From: Bacillus massiliglaciei
GTDB taxonomy: Bacteria > Bacillota > Bacilli > Bacillales > DSM-1321
NCBI RefSeq assembly: GCF_900098925.1
Contig: NZ_LT622358.1
Coordinates: 537,313 to 601,312 of the forward strand
Length of the DNA: 64,000 bases
Reading direction: 5' to 3'
Position numbers and translations under genes: made by a program. Below the pieces are notes generated by a model. It was given only the letters and a program-made list of their open reading frames with translations. It did no database searches and was not told the DNA's origin. Shown here piece after piece: positions 55,953-64,000 of the stretch; position 1 is the stretch's first letter; the number at the start of each line of letters is the position of its first letter.

Positions 55953-56810
55953 ATGGACGATCATCATTTAGGAGAAAAAATCATGCCGCTTACATCTGTT
56001 TCCAGCAAGAAAGGCGAATGGATTGCCGGAGATATTTATTATTTCCCGATACAAATTGTAAATGTCATTTTTGTGGGTAAACCCGTACATGGAGGCGACT
56101 GGACCCTAATAGATGCGGGAATGCCGCGATCTGCAGATGCAATTATTGAAGAAGCAGAGAAATTGTATGGAAAAGCCAATCCGCCTAATGCCATTATTTT
56201 AACCCATGGTCATTTTGACCACGTAGGCTCAATAGTCAAGCTCATTGAGCATTGGAACAAACCTGTGTTTGCCCATCATCTTGAGCTGCCCTATCTGACA
56301 GGGTTTAAAGATTATCCAAAGCCGGATGCTTCAGTAGAAGGAGGATTGGTTGCTAAATTATCTGGTTTTTTCCCTCACAGTGGCATCGATTTGACGGGAC
56401 ATATTTCTGATTTGCCGGGAGATTATACGGTGCCCGGAATGGATGGATGGAAGTGGATTCATACTCCGGGACATACGGAAGGGCATATCTCCCTGTTCCG
56501 TGAAAGAGACCGTGCAATGATTGCGGGCGATGCTTTTGTAACGGTGAAACAGGAGTCCCTATATCAAGTACTGACACAGCATAAAGTAATCAGCGGCCCT
56601 CCCCGTTATTTAACAACGGATTGGGAGGCAGCCAGACATTCTGTCACAGTACTCAAAAGTTTAAGGCCGTCTTTGGCAGTAACCGGACACGGGCACGCCA
56701 TGTCAGGGCAGGAACTTACTGATAATCTTGCTCTTTTAGTAAAGGATTTTGATATCATTGCTAAACCGGACTATGGAAAATATGTGAATGAAGCGGAAGG
56801 AAAAGAGTAG
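55953..56810 (+). CDS. MBL-fold metallo-hydrolase
   Basis: A 285-residue member of the metallo-beta-lactamase superfamily (glyoxalase-II/lactonase-like). The metal motif THGHFDHVGS (HxHxDH) is present, followed by TPGHTEGHISLF with the third ligand His, AGDAF with the bridging Asp, and VTGHGHAM at the C-terminal end. No signal peptide. Substrate cannot be deduced. GAGGAGG precedes the ATG. Followed by a CBS-domain gene 64 bases on, possibly co-transcribed. Confidence 0.87.
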   Translation: MDDHHLGEKIMPLTSVSSKKGEWIAGDIYYFPIQIVNVIFVGKPVHGGDWTLIDAGMPRSADAIIEEAEKLYGKANPPNAIILTHGHFDHVGSIVKLIEHWNKPVFAHHLELPYLTGFKDYPKPDASVEGGLVAKLSGFFPHSGIDLTGHISDLPGDYTVPGMDGWKWIHTPGHTEGHISLFRERDRAMIAGDAFVTVKQESLYQVLTQHKVISGPPRYLTTDWEAARHSVTVLKSLRPSLAVTGHGHAMSGQELTDNLALLVKDFDIIAKPDYGKYVNEAEGKE

Positions 56811-56874
56811 CCATTCAGAGATGAAGAAAATCAGGAACTGGAAAAAGTGAATAATGAAGATGGAGGGAATATCT

Positions 56875-57309
56875 ATGAAAACGATAAAGGATATTATGAC
56901 TCGTGAAGTTGATTATTGCACAATTCTTGATAATTCATATGAGGCAGCATTAAAAATGAAGGAGAAGGATGTCGGAGTCATACCTGTGGTCAATGAATCA
57001 GGGGCCATTGAAGGAATCATTACAGATAGGGATATTGCGATTCGCGGAGTTGCATCAAAAAGACCTGGATCCTCAAGAATTACGGAGATTATGACAAAGA
57101 ATGTGATCACGGCAACTCCCGATATGACGGTTGAAGAAGCAGAGGAATTAATGTCGGAAGCCCAGATCCGAAGATTGCCGGTCATCGATAATGGGAAACT
57201 TGCAGGAATTGTAGCGCTTAAGGACCTTGCCGTTCACAGGGAGACAGATTTAGCAGCTGGGATGGCCTTAAAAGCAATATCAGAGGATCGCGGAGAAATC
57301 CAGCAATGA
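56875..57309 (+). CDS. Two-CBS-domain protein, YhcV-like
   Basis: A 144-residue protein made of two CBS domains (about 5-58 and 70-122): IMTREVDYCTI, GVIPVVNESGAIEGIITDRDIAIRG, then IMTKNVITATPDMTVEEAEELM and RRLPVIDNGKLAGIVALKDLAVH. Such pairs bind adenosine nucleotides. ATG at 56875 follows GGAGGG; an ATG at 56854 lies before the site. Closest remembered relative is B. subtilis YhcV. Confidence 0.88.
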   Translation: MKTIKDIMTREVDYCTILDNSYEAALKMKEKDVGVIPVVNESGAIEGIITDRDIAIRGVASKRPGSSRITEIMTKNVITATPDMTVEEAEELMSEAQIRRLPVIDNGKLAGIVALKDLAVHRETDLAAGMALKAISEDRGEIQQ

Positions 57310-57339
57310 TTATGTAATTACCGTTTTGTTTCTGAATGC

Positions 57340-57376
57340 AAAAAGGCGCTGAAGCTTAGACTTCAGCGCCTTTTTT
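57340..57376. terminator. Terminator between the CBS gene and the yuxL remnant
   Basis: AAAAAGGCGCTGAAG pairs with CTTCAGCGCCTTTTT; T-runs on both strands. Confidence 0.88.
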
Positions 57377-58126
57377 AGAGCAGATGCTTCGTAAACCAGT
57401 CTCTGATTTCGGTTATATGCCAAAGCCGCATGGCTGGAGATCCGCTCCGGTTATAAAAACATCCTGGAAAAAATAATAATCAGCTTCTTCAGGGTTGGAA
57501 CTTGTATAGGCTATAGATGTGCCGTCGGGAGACCAGGAGGCTGGATGGAAATCTTGTTTGTCACCTGTTAGAAATTCAATTCTGCTTGTACCCACATCTA
57601 CTATCGCTATTTGATGATATAAACAGTTAGAATATCCGGAAGAATCGGATTTATAGGAAATATGTTCATACTTTGACGGCTCCCTGCGGCTTTGATTTTT
57701 TCTTGAGTTTGTATCCTTTTCAGAAAACTTTCCTTCTTTGAGTGCAGAAGAAATGAGAATCTTTTGGGAACAAGGAGACCAAATGGGCATCGTTGAACCA
57801 TGTTCTAGATCTGTCAGTTTTCTTGATTCGCCTCCCAGAGGATTCAGCAAGTGTATTTGGCTTTTTCCAGATCGGTTCGAGAGAAAGGCAATGTGGCTTC
57901 CATCGGGAGACCAGCGGGGAGAAGAATCCCGGTGATTTCCAAACGTCCATTGTTCCAAAGATGTATTTTCGATGTTATACATGAATAAATGAGAGACATA
58001 GGACTCTGTTTCTTCTTCAATAGAAGTTTGAACAAATATGACTTTGTTTCCGTCCGGGGAAAGCTGCGGATCGGATACGGATTTTAGCTTGAATAAATCT
58101 TCAGCCTGTATGCCTGTATGCGTCAT
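57375..58126 (-). pseudogene. S9-family peptidase (YuxL-like) with large internal deletion
   Basis: The surviving ORF (57413-58126, 237 aa) has the N-terminal WD40/TolB-like propeller start of an acylaminoacyl/prolyl oligopeptidase: LSPDGNKVIFVQT, PRWSPDGSHIAFLSNRSG, PIWSPCSQKILI, PASWSPDGTSIAY. The whole alpha/beta-hydrolase domain with its Ser-Asp-His triad is absent; normal length is about 600-660 aa. Right after the stop, in another frame (57375-57416), ITEIRDWFTKHLL plus stop matches the typical C-terminal end of these enzymes. An internal deletion of roughly 400 codons with frame change therefore explains it. GGAGGG precedes the ATG. Confidence 0.82.
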
Positions 58127-58195
58127 ATGAACCCTCCTTCAGAATGGCTTATTTTATATAACCATACTTAATTCTTTTTACTCTGTAAATAATAA

Positions 58196-58230
58196 AAGCC
58201 CGTCCCTCGAAAAAAGGGACGGGACAAGTC
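58196..58230 (-). terminator. Terminator of yckD-like gene
   Basis: GTCCCGTCCCTT...CGAGGGACGGGC hairpin with T-run on the minus strand. Confidence 0.8.
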
Positions 58231-58549
58231 AGCGCTGCGGCATGTGTTTTCCATGCTTATGAACCGGGAACTGATAATTATGTTCCTCAAGGGACTTCAG
58301 TCTTTTTTCAAAGTGACTGATCATTTTATCAGCATCCTCCTGACTGATGGCGCCAAATTCTGCGTATTTTTGAATGAGATTCTTTTTATCATCGGCAACC
58401 TTCTTATGAAGGTTCTTTAGTTCCTGTTTTTGTGTGTCAGTGAAGTTCACTTTTTTGAATTCCATTTCGTGATGATTCGCACTGGCAGGAAGAATGGTAC
58501 CGGTGATTAAGAACAAAGCAAGAGGGATGAGCAGTATTAATTTTTTCAT
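58229..58549 (-). CDS. yckD: Secreted DUF2680 protein, YckD-like
   Basis: A 106-residue exported protein. Signal peptide (1-26, cleavage near ASA). Then a DUF2680-type helical domain: FTDTQKQELKNLHKKVADDKKNLIQKYAEFGAISQEDADKM and a His/Lys-rich end (HNYQFPVHKHGKHMPQR). ATG at 58549 follows AAAGGAG; the frame is open upstream to 58780 but without a site. Function unknown. Confidence 0.82.
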   Translation of the reverse strand: MKKLILLIPLALFLITGTILPASANHHEMEFKKVNFTDTQKQELKNLHKKVADDKKNLIQKYAEFGAISQEDADKMISHFEKRLKSLEEHNYQFPVHKHGKHMPQR

Positions 58550-58699
58550 AGGGTCAGCTCCTTTCTGTTTTAAGTAGTTTCTGCAGGGAGCTGACAAATT
58601 ATGCGGATATGATGGAAGAAGATAGGATGCAGACAGTTTTGTTTGTTTGGGGGAAACTTTGGGTATTCTAGTGAAAAGAGAAAGAGGGATGTGAAACAT

Positions 58700-58846
58700 A
58701 TGCTTTGGACAGTAGTTGGAATTTTGCTGGTTCTTTGGATTCTTGGAATCGTCTTTAAAATTGCAGCAGGATTTATTCATCTTTTATTGATCATTGCTGT
58801 AATTCTTATCATTATCAAAGTATTTACAGGAAGAAAAAGAAGATAG
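58700..58846 (+). CDS. Small Lmo0937-family membrane protein
   Basis: A 48-residue protein, two hydrophobic segments (MLWTVVGILLVLWILGIVFK and FIHLLLIIAVILIIIKVF) with a basic end (TGRKRR). Matches the short lmo0937-type membrane proteins that are often stress-induced. GAGGGATGTG precedes the ATG. Own terminator at 58861-58904. Confidence 0.8.
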   Translation: MLWTVVGILLVLWILGIVFKIAAGFIHLLLIIAVILIIIKVFTGRKRR

Positions 58847-58860
58847 CCAACCATTAAAAA

Positions 58861-58904
58861 AACAGGAGGGGAAAATTAAAAAACATTTTCCCCTCCTGTT
58901 TTCT
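58861..58904. terminator. Terminator between the Lmo0937-type gene and the flavoprotein gene
   Basis: AACAGGAGGGGAAAAT pairs with ATTTTCCCCTCCTGTT; T-run at the end. Confidence 0.88.
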
Positions 58905-58950
58905 TCATACGCGCATGATCTTGCGGCATATGTATATTTTAATGTAACGA

Positions 58951-59898
58951 TTACTGTCTATAATAATCCCAGATATTTAACGGAAGCTTCGGAACGGGTT
59001 TCCCTAGAAGATACTTGTGCATCCAGATTGCGGCCTGGGAACCGTCTCCCATAGAAATCGTTACCTGTTCGGAATGAGCAATCAAATCGCCGCCAGCCCA
59101 AACCCCTTCAATATTCGTTCCTTTTGTTCGAGGATTTACGACCACATGGCCGCTTTCCCTGCATTCAATGCCGATTTGCCTTGCAAGAGTATTATTTAGT
59201 TTATTTCCGCTGAACCCGGTAAACCCTTTCTCGCCATCAATAACTTGGCCATTCTCCAGTTTTACGCCTTTGAAATTTCCTTCTTTATCTGCTAAAACTT
59301 CCTTGACTCGCTGGTGATAGATCGAAATATTCTCCTGTGCCAGCTTATGAGTAAAGGATTCATCCATTTCACTGCAGTCATGATTCACATAAATTAATTT
59401 AGTTGAAAAATATCTAAGGACCAGACTGATTCCTGCACCATGATTACCGCCGCCAATAATAATCGTCTGTTTATCATTGATTTCATAACCGTCGCAGTCT
59501 GGACAGATATAAATAGATTTTCCGAGGCATTCTTTGAAATTTTTGATGTCAGGGAAGCGATCGGTGATGCCGGTAGCTAAGAAAATGGTTTTGGCGTCCA
59601 ATTCTTTACCGTTTTTGGTTTGAATATGAAAGCTGTTATTCAGCTTTTCTAATGAAATCACTTGATCATTAAGAAAAGAAACACCTGTTTTTTTTGCGTG
59701 CGCACGCCCTAATTCCCTAAGTGTCTGCCCGCTTACGCCATCTGGATAACCTAATATATTATGATAGCCCTTCGTTATGGTTGAACGGCCCTGTTCAGAG
59801 TCGACAACGGTTACGGTATGGTTGTATCTTCCTAATTGGATGGCTGCCTGAAGTCCTGCAATGCCGCCGCCGATTATTACAGCGTCTTTCTGCTGCAT
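58951..59898 (-). CDS. Thioredoxin-reductase-like FAD/NAD(P)H oxidoreductase
   Basis: A 315-residue flavoprotein. FAD-binding motif IIGGGIAGLQAAIQLGRY at the N-terminus, ATG motif LATGITDRFP, redox pair CPDC (Cys132/Cys135), second nucleotide motif IIGGGNHGAGISLVL, and the closing GVWAGGDLIAHSEQVTISMGDGSQAA. It is a divergent TrxB homologue: the usual GxGxxA of the NAD(P)-binding part reads GGGNHGA and the CATC motif is CPDC. Partner protein unknown. Divergently placed to nos, with 229 bases between. Confidence 0.87.
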   Translation of the reverse strand: MQQKDAVIIGGGIAGLQAAIQLGRYNHTVTVVDSEQGRSTITKGYHNILGYPDGVSGQTLRELGRAHAKKTGVSFLNDQVISLEKLNNSFHIQTKNGKELDAKTIFLATGITDRFPDIKNFKECLGKSIYICPDCDGYEINDKQTIIIGGGNHGAGISLVLRYFSTKLIYVNHDCSEMDESFTHKLAQENISIYHQRVKEVLADKEGNFKGVKLENGQVIDGEKGFTGFSGNKLNNTLARQIGIECRESGHVVVNPRTKGTNIEGVWAGGDLIAHSEQVTISMGDGSQAAIWMHKYLLGKPVPKLPLNIWDYYRQ

Positions 59899-60127
59899 GC
59901 ACTCACCGCCTTATTTGTTTATAGCTAGTTTTTTTCATACAAAGGAAAATATACCACATGTTAGAAATTACTAAACGTGTTCAGTCATTAGAAGTACCGG
60001 TCATATAAATATCCTCTCAGTGTCGTAAGATTGTCAAAATAGCAGAGCTCGAGATCGTTTTCTTTCGCGTATACTGGGATATAATAAGGACTTTTAGAAC
60101 ATGGCGGGATGAAAGGAAAGGGACCAA

Positions 60128-61207
60128 ATGACAGAATTATGGGAACAGGCAGTTGACTTTATTTATACAAGCTATCAGGAAATGGGCCGCAGTAAAGCAG
60201 AAGCGGATGACAGGGCAGAAGAAGTGAAAAACCAAGTGGAAAGAGAAGGTACATATACCCATACGTATGACGAACTGGTGATTGGTTCCAGGATGGCGTG
60301 GAGGAACAGCAATCGCTGTATCGGCCGGTTATTTTGGGATAAATTACATGTGTTCGATAAAAGAGAAGCCGCCAGTCCGGACGAAATCAAAGAGGCACTC
60401 TTCCATCATATCTCCTATGCGACTAATAATGGCTCTGTTCTTCCTGCTATCACGATTTTTAAGCAAGAAACAGGCCCGAAAGATAAAATCAGGATTTGGA
60501 ACCACCAGCTCATTCGGTATGCTGGTTACGAAACGGATCAGGGGATCATTGGAGATCCGGATTCCGTTGTTTTAACAAAAAAATGCATCAGTTTTGGATG
60601 GAAACCGAAATTTAATGCATTTGATGTTCTTCCATTGCTGATAGAAGTGGACGGGGGCCAGCCGGCCATATTTGATATTCCTCAGGAGCTTATTAAGGAA
60701 GTCCATATGGAACACCCCGAATTCAGCTGGTTTAAGGACCTGAGGCTAAAGTGGTATGGAGTGCCGTTCATTTCCAGCATGAAACTTGAAATCGGCGGCA
60801 TCAACTATACGGCTGCCCCCTTTAATGGCTGGTATATGGGAACAGAAATCGGTGCAAGGAACTTTGCAGATGCGGACAGATATAATCTTCTTCCTTTAAT
60901 AGGAAAGAAAATGGGACTCGATATTGCGAGAGATTCAACTTTATGGAAAGATAGGGCTCTCATTGAATTAAATGAAGCCGTTCTGTTTTCCTTTAAAAAA
61001 GAGAGGGTCAGTATTGTAGACCATCATACGGCCGCCAAACAATTTCGAAAGTTTGAGGAAAATGAAGAAAAATGCGGCCGTGACATCACGGGTAATTGGG
61101 GCTGGCTGATTCCGCCAATTTCCCCGGCTGCCACGCATATTTTCCATAAGCCATATAAAAATGAAATAAAGTCTCCAAACTTTTTCTACCAGTCTGCCCC
61201 TTATTAA
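60128..61207 (+). CDS. nos: Bacterial nitric oxide synthase oxygenase
   Basis: Oxidises L-arginine to citrulline and nitric oxide using heme and tetrahydrofolate/pterin; in Bacillus NO protects against oxidative stress and antibiotics. Only the oxygenase domain is present (359 aa), as is normal in Bacillus, so electrons come from a separate flavodoxin reductase. Heme ligand Cys64 lies in WRNSNRCIGRL; the substrate region contains FNGWYMGTEIGARNF, and the pterin-side end GNWGWLIPPISPAATHIFH is intact. AAAGGGACC-type site before the ATG. Equivalent to B. subtilis yflM. Confidence 0.95.
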   Translation: MTELWEQAVDFIYTSYQEMGRSKAEADDRAEEVKNQVEREGTYTHTYDELVIGSRMAWRNSNRCIGRLFWDKLHVFDKREAASPDEIKEALFHHISYATNNGSVLPAITIFKQETGPKDKIRIWNHQLIRYAGYETDQGIIGDPDSVVLTKKCISFGWKPKFNAFDVLPLLIEVDGGQPAIFDIPQELIKEVHMEHPEFSWFKDLRLKWYGVPFISSMKLEIGGINYTAAPFNGWYMGTEIGARNFADADRYNLLPLIGKKMGLDIARDSTLWKDRALIELNEAVLFSFKKERVSIVDHHTAAKQFRKFEENEEKCGRDITGNWGWLIPPISPAATHIFHKPYKNEIKSPNFFYQSAPY

Positions 61208-61274
61208 AATCTGCGTTTGAAGCATAGAGAAAAAGGGTATCTTTAAGTAATCCGAGAAAAAGGAGGAGAGAGAA

Positions 61275-61553
61275 ATGCCTTTAAGCAAAACATTAGGTTC
61301 TTATGTGTTACTCGGCGCAGGTGTTGCAGGAGTCTTCTATCTTTCTGAAGAAACGAATAGAGATAAGATGCGTTCCCTCTTCCAAAAGATAAAAGATAAA
61401 GCAGAAGGGCTTTATTCGAACAGCCGGACTGATTTCAAGGACGGTCTCAACAAAGCAGGTCACCCCGATCCGTATGATCTCGGAGATTCATCGATGGTGG
61501 ATGAAGGGGCCATGTACAGTGTTCACTACTTTAATGAGAAGGTTCAGCAATAG
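61275..61553 (+). CDS. Small hypothetical protein with N-terminal membrane segment
   Basis: A 92-residue protein. Residues about 9-24 are hydrophobic (YVLLGAGVAGVFYLS), followed by charged helical sequence (EETNRDKMRSLFQKIKDKAEGLY), reminiscent of YtxH-like proteins. GGAGGAGAG precedes the ATG. Its downstream terminator was split by the IS3-type element. Confidence 0.62.
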   Translation: MPLSKTLGSYVLLGAGVAGVFYLSEETNRDKMRSLFQKIKDKAEGLYSNSRTDFKDGLNKAGHPDPYDLGDSSMVDEGAMYSVHYFNEKVQQ

Positions 61554-61625
61554 GGAAAACGTCCAGTAAGCTGAACTGCACCCCAATTGTTAGACACATC
61601 TAACAATTGGGGTGCAGTTTTTTAT

Positions 61626-62132
61626 ATGGCTAAATTTACAGCACGACAGAAAACACAAGCTGTACAGAGGTATTTAGGAGGAATAGAGGGACAAAAAACT
61701 ATAGCTAAGTCCATTGGTGTTCACCCATCAGTATTACTTAATTGGATTCATCAGTATAATCATCATGGAGTGCGTGCATTTGAAAAATGCTATACAACTT
61801 ATACGGCAGAAGATAAACTGAAAGTACTTGAATATATGAATGAACAAGGGACGTCAATCCGTGAAACCGCTGCGTTATTCAATATTTCTTCTCCTTCTAC
61901 CATCAGTCAGTGGCGAAGCCAATATGAAGCAGGAGGAGTAGACGCCCTTATAACAAAGAAAAAGGGGCGTCCATCTATGGGGAAAGAAAATAAGAAACCA
62001 TTTGAAGAAGGGTCGTTAGAGGCTTTAAAGGCAGAAAATGAACGGTTACGTGTGGAGAATGCCTATTTAAAAAAGTTGAGAGCCTTAGTTCAGGAAAAAG
62101 AGGAATTAGCACGCAAGAAAAAGCGAAAGTAG
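61626..62132 (+). CDS. IS3-family transposase OrfA
   Basis: A 168-residue DNA-binding subunit. Two helix-turn-helix segments: [22 protein letters not shown] and [28 protein letters not shown]-terminal leucine-zipper-like helix follows ([31 protein letters not shown]), as in IS150 OrfA. Ends in KKKRK over an A-rich GAAAAAG stretch where the ribosome can slip -1 into orfB. Confidence 0.9.
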   Translation: MAKFTARQKTQAVQRYLGGIEGQKTIAKSIGVHPSVLLNWIHQYNHHGVRAFEKCYTTYTAEDKLKVLEYMNEQGTSIRETAALFNISSPSTISQWRSQYEAGGVDALITKKKGRPSMGKENKKPFEEGSLEALKAENERLRVENAYLKKLRALVQEKEELARKKKRK

Positions 62133-62971
62133 TACACGAACTAAGGGCAGAATGTAACTTAAAGCTACTTCTATCTGTCGCAAATATCGCAAGGAGCACT
62201 TATTATTATTGGATAAACGCCTTTCGGCGTCAGGATAAATACGCAGAGATCAAGCCTGTCATTGAAGAAATCTTTCATTCACATAGAGGAAGGTATGGAT
62301 ATCGACGAATTACTTTAGAATTGCGTAATCGGGGGATTAAGGTGAACCATAAAACAGTGCTTCGGTTAATGAATAAGCTGGGGTTAAAATGTATGGTAAG
62401 GATGAAGAAATATCGTTCTTACAAAGGCAAGGTGGGAAAGGTTGCGCCTAATCTACTCCAAAGGGATTTTAAGGCCACCAAGCCTCATGAAAAATGGGTG
62501 ACGGACGTGACGGAATTCCATTTATATGGTGAAAAATTGTACCTATCTCCCATCCTTGATTTATTTAATGGAGAAATCATCGCCTACCAAATAGAGTCAC
62601 GTCCTACCTATTCGTTAGTCCACAAGATGTTGGACCAAGCCATCAAGCATTTAGAATCAGGAGATACACCCATTCTCCATTCAGATCAAGGTTGGCATTA
62701 TCAAATGAAATCCTATTCCCAATCCTTGAAGACACATGGCATTACACAAAGTATGTCCCGAAAGGGAAATTGTCTCGATAACGCCGTTATAGAAAATTTC
62801 TTTGGGCTACTAAAATCTGAATTACTTTATTTACAAGAGTTCGACAGCATGGAGCATTTCAAACAAGAACTAGAGGAGTATATCCATTATTACAATCACC
62901 AACGTATTAAAACGAAATTAAAAGGCATGAGCCCGGTTGATTACCGAGTTCATGCCCTCAAGGTTGCCTAA
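62120..62971 (+). CDS. IS3-family transposase OrfB, made by -1 frameshift
   Basis: Catalytic subunit with an rve integrase core. The frame is open from about 62120 with no early ATG; the first ATG is at 62321. The true product is therefore an OrfAB fusion made by -1 slippage at the AAAAAG near 62117-62123. HTH_21-type segment ([21 protein letters not shown]), then DDE residues: Asp in KWVTDVTEF, Asp in [10 protein letters not shown], Glu in [18 protein letters not shown]. Intact, so the element may be active. Confidence 0.9.
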   Translation, partial: KAKVVHELRAECNLKLLLSVANIARSTYYYWINAFRRQDKYAEIKPVIEEIFHSHRGRYGYRRITLELRNRGIKVNHKTVLRLMNKLGLKCMVRMKKYRSYKGKVGKVAPNLLQRDFKATKPHEKWVTDVTEFHLYGEKLYLSPILDLFNGEIIAYQIESRPTYSLVHKMLDQAIKHLESGDTPILHSDQGWHYQMKSYSQSLKTHGITQSMSRKGNCLDNAVIENFFGLLKSELLYLQEFDSMEHFKQELEEYIHYYNHQRIKTKLKGMSPVDYRVHALKVA

Positions 62972-63115
62972 CTAAATAAAGTGTCTAACTTTTTGGGTTC
63001 ACTTCAAAGCCCAGGGCGTTTTTTTTTACGGAAGAATAACAAGAAAATATGAGGTTATTGTACTTTTTTAAAAATAGAATTAATATAGAAGAATCGAATG
63101 AAAGGGAGTGATACC

Positions 63116-63223
63116 ATGAATGGCAGTCCATGCGACCCTGAACCCAGTAAAAGAAAGAAAGGGGCTTTTAATCTGACCGTCAAGGATTGTGGCTTCGTGA
63201 CCTATCCTCTCTGCCTAGACTAA
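63116..63223 (+). CDS. Short ORF (35 aa) upstream of corA
   Basis: ATG after AAAGGGAGTGAT; encodes a 35-residue Cys-containing peptide (MNGSPCDPEPSKRKKGAFNL, then DCGFVTYPLCLD). Ends 30 bases before the CorA-type start. Well-placed site supports translation. May be a leader peptide or independent small protein; unrecognised. Confidence 0.45.
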   Translation: MNGSPCDPEPSKRKKGAFNLTVKDCGFVTYPLCLD

Positions 63224-63253
63224 AAAGCTTCCTTATATAAAGGAGGTAAAATA

Positions 63254-64000
63254 ATGATAGAAATTTTTAAATCAGATGAGAACAGGAACATATCTGTTCT
63301 TGAAAACCTGGAAAAGGGCTGCTGGGTGAATGTAACCGCCCCTACTGAAAGCGAAATTCAGTATGTATGCCAGGCATTGGATATTCCTTTGGATTTTCTT
63401 AAGGACCCACTGGATGATGAGGAACGTCCCCGGATTGAAAGAGAAGAGGGGGCGCTGCTGATTATCGTTGATTACCCTTATATCACCAGAGATGAAACAG
63501 GGACACCGGTTTATGAAACAATCCCAATCGGTATTATAGTGACTGAAAATCATTTCCTCACAGTATCTCTTAAGGAAACACCTATCCTGGAAAATTTCAA
63601 AAAAAATAAGATTAAGCTTTTTTATACACAGAAAAAAACAAGGTTTGCCCTGCAGCTATTATTTGAGATTTCATCCTATTATTTGAGGTATTTAAAGCAA
63701 ATTAATAAGATGACCAATGAAGCTGAAAGAGAACTTCACCAATCCATGAAAAACAAAGAACTTTATACATTTCTTGGGTTGGAAAAAAGTTTGGTCTACT
63801 TTACCACCTCTTTAAAATCGAATAAAGTAGTCCTCGATAAAATTTTGAAATTTAATTATTTGAAAATGTATGAAGAAGACAAAGATCTTCTTGAAGATGT
63901 CATGATTGAAAACACTCAGGCCATTGAAATGGCAGAAGTGTATACATCCATTCTTAGCGGCATGATGGATGCCTTCGCATCCATTATTTCTAATAATGTC
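63254..64000 (+). CDS. CorA-family divalent cation transporter, truncated by the window edge
   Basis: First 249 codons of a CorA/YfjQ-like magnesium transporter; no stop before the end of the window. Large N-terminal cytoplasmic domain: NVTAPTESEIQYVCQALDIPLDFLKDPLDDEERPRIEREEG, then the long helix region YLRYLKQINKMTNEAERELHQSM. The last visible part, EVYTSILSGMMDAFASIISNN, is the start of the first membrane helix; the diagnostic GMN motif should follow just outside. AAAGGAGG precedes the ATG at 63254. Confidence 0.88.
   Translation, partial: MIEIFKSDENRNISVLENLEKGCWVNVTAPTESEIQYVCQALDIPLDFLKDPLDDEERPRIEREEGALLIIVDYPYITRDETGTPVYETIPIGIIVTENHFLTVSLKETPILENFKKNKIKLFYTQKKTRFALQLLFEISSYYLRYLKQINKMTNEAERELHQSMKNKELYTFLGLEKSLVYFTTSLKSNKVVLDKILKFNYLKMYEEDKDLLEDVMIENTQAIEMAEVYTSILSGMMDAFASIISNNV

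Larger units (their letters stand above)
61572..63001 (+). mobile_element. IS3-family insertion sequence (IS150-like), about 1430 bp
   Basis: Ends: TGAACTGCACCCCAATTG then TTAGACAC on the left; reading inward from the right TGAACCCAAAAAGTTAGACAC. They match at TGAAC and GTTAGACAC. Two overlapping transposase frames follow. A hairpin (TGCACCCCAATTGTTAGA/TCTAACAATTGGGGTGCA) at the left end includes the terminal repeat. No clear target duplication is visible (AAGC left, CTTC right). Confidence 0.85.
61556..63024 (+). terminator. Terminator split by an insertion sequence
   Basis: AAAACGTCC (61556-61564) before the element and GGGCGTTTTTTTT (63013-63026 region) after it are complementary with one G-T pair. 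Joined, they form a hairpin with T-run directly after the 61275 gene; the element sits in its loop. Confidence 0.55.

Overview
The window comes from an aerobic, spore-forming Bacillus-like Firmicute (Bacillaceae). The evidence is the low-to-moderate GC content, strong AGGAGG-type ribosome binding sites with frequent TTG/GTG starts, rho-independent terminators after most genes, an S-box riboswitch, and a spore gene set (cotJABC, glcU-gdh, a SleB-type hydrolase, an Hsp20-like spore protein, LigD/Ku). Many genes are recognisable orthologues of Bacillus subtilis genes (ykwD, yflJ, ytiB, yflK, yitJ, fruRKA, yugU, ykvT, ykpA, yitL, yocH-recQ, yocS, ydjO, nos). Several features are not B. subtilis-like: a cobalamin-dependent MetH, a second-type MurG, a 328-residue DapF, and three mobile elements. 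It is therefore a relative rather than B. subtilis itself.

Layout. 1-1880: group II intron with its reverse transcriptase, cut by the left edge. 2-9.3 kb: CAP-domain protein, Hsp20-like protein, MATE exporter, MurG-like transferase, LrgAB-type membrane pair, acetyltransferase with an unusual structured leader, UppP. 9.4-14 kb: small membrane proteins, carbonic anhydrase, purine permease, DapF. 14-17 kb: divergent ligD and ku, the two-component bacterial NHEJ system. 17.2-23.4 kb: MOSC protein, then a SAM-I riboswitch controlling yitJ-metH (methionine synthesis and methylfolate supply). 23.7-29.8 kb: polysaccharide deacetylase, LigB-type dioxygenase, and odhAB (2-oxoglutarate dehydrogenase E1/E2). 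The odhAB terminator is interrupted by a 1.72-kb IS1182-like element.

31.7-40.4 kb: fructose operon fruR-fruK-fruA with a repeat-rich operator, YjbQ-family protein, LysM/SleB hydrolase, Gly/Tyr-rich coat-like protein, bioY under a BirA operator, glcU-gdh. 40.4-49 kb: ABC-F protein, small unknowns, a MerR-type coiled-coil protein, AlaX editing hydrolase, CvfB/YitL, and cotJABC with a visible sigma-E promoter. 49-56 kb: yocH (WalR-type box), recQ, two YdjO paralogues flanking a strong promoter with no assigned gene, YitT-family protein, yocS and an overlooked Cys-rich small ORF. 56-64 kb: MBL hydrolase, CBS protein, a YuxL-like peptidase destroyed by an internal deletion, a thioredoxin-reductase-like flavoprotein, nitric oxide synthase, an IS3-family element that split a terminator, a 35-codon ORF and a CorA-type transporter cut by the right edge.

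Most of the window is ordinary chromosomal backbone. I did not find a convincing new multi-gene defence or biosynthetic system. The most interesting unexplained items are RNA-level: the tRNA T-arm-like structured leader at about 8.28-8.38 kb and the orphan transcript candidate at about 52.63-53.06 kb. The two insertion sequences that both landed in terminator hairpins, the yuxL deletion scar and the small ORFs next to yocS and corA are also worth a second look.
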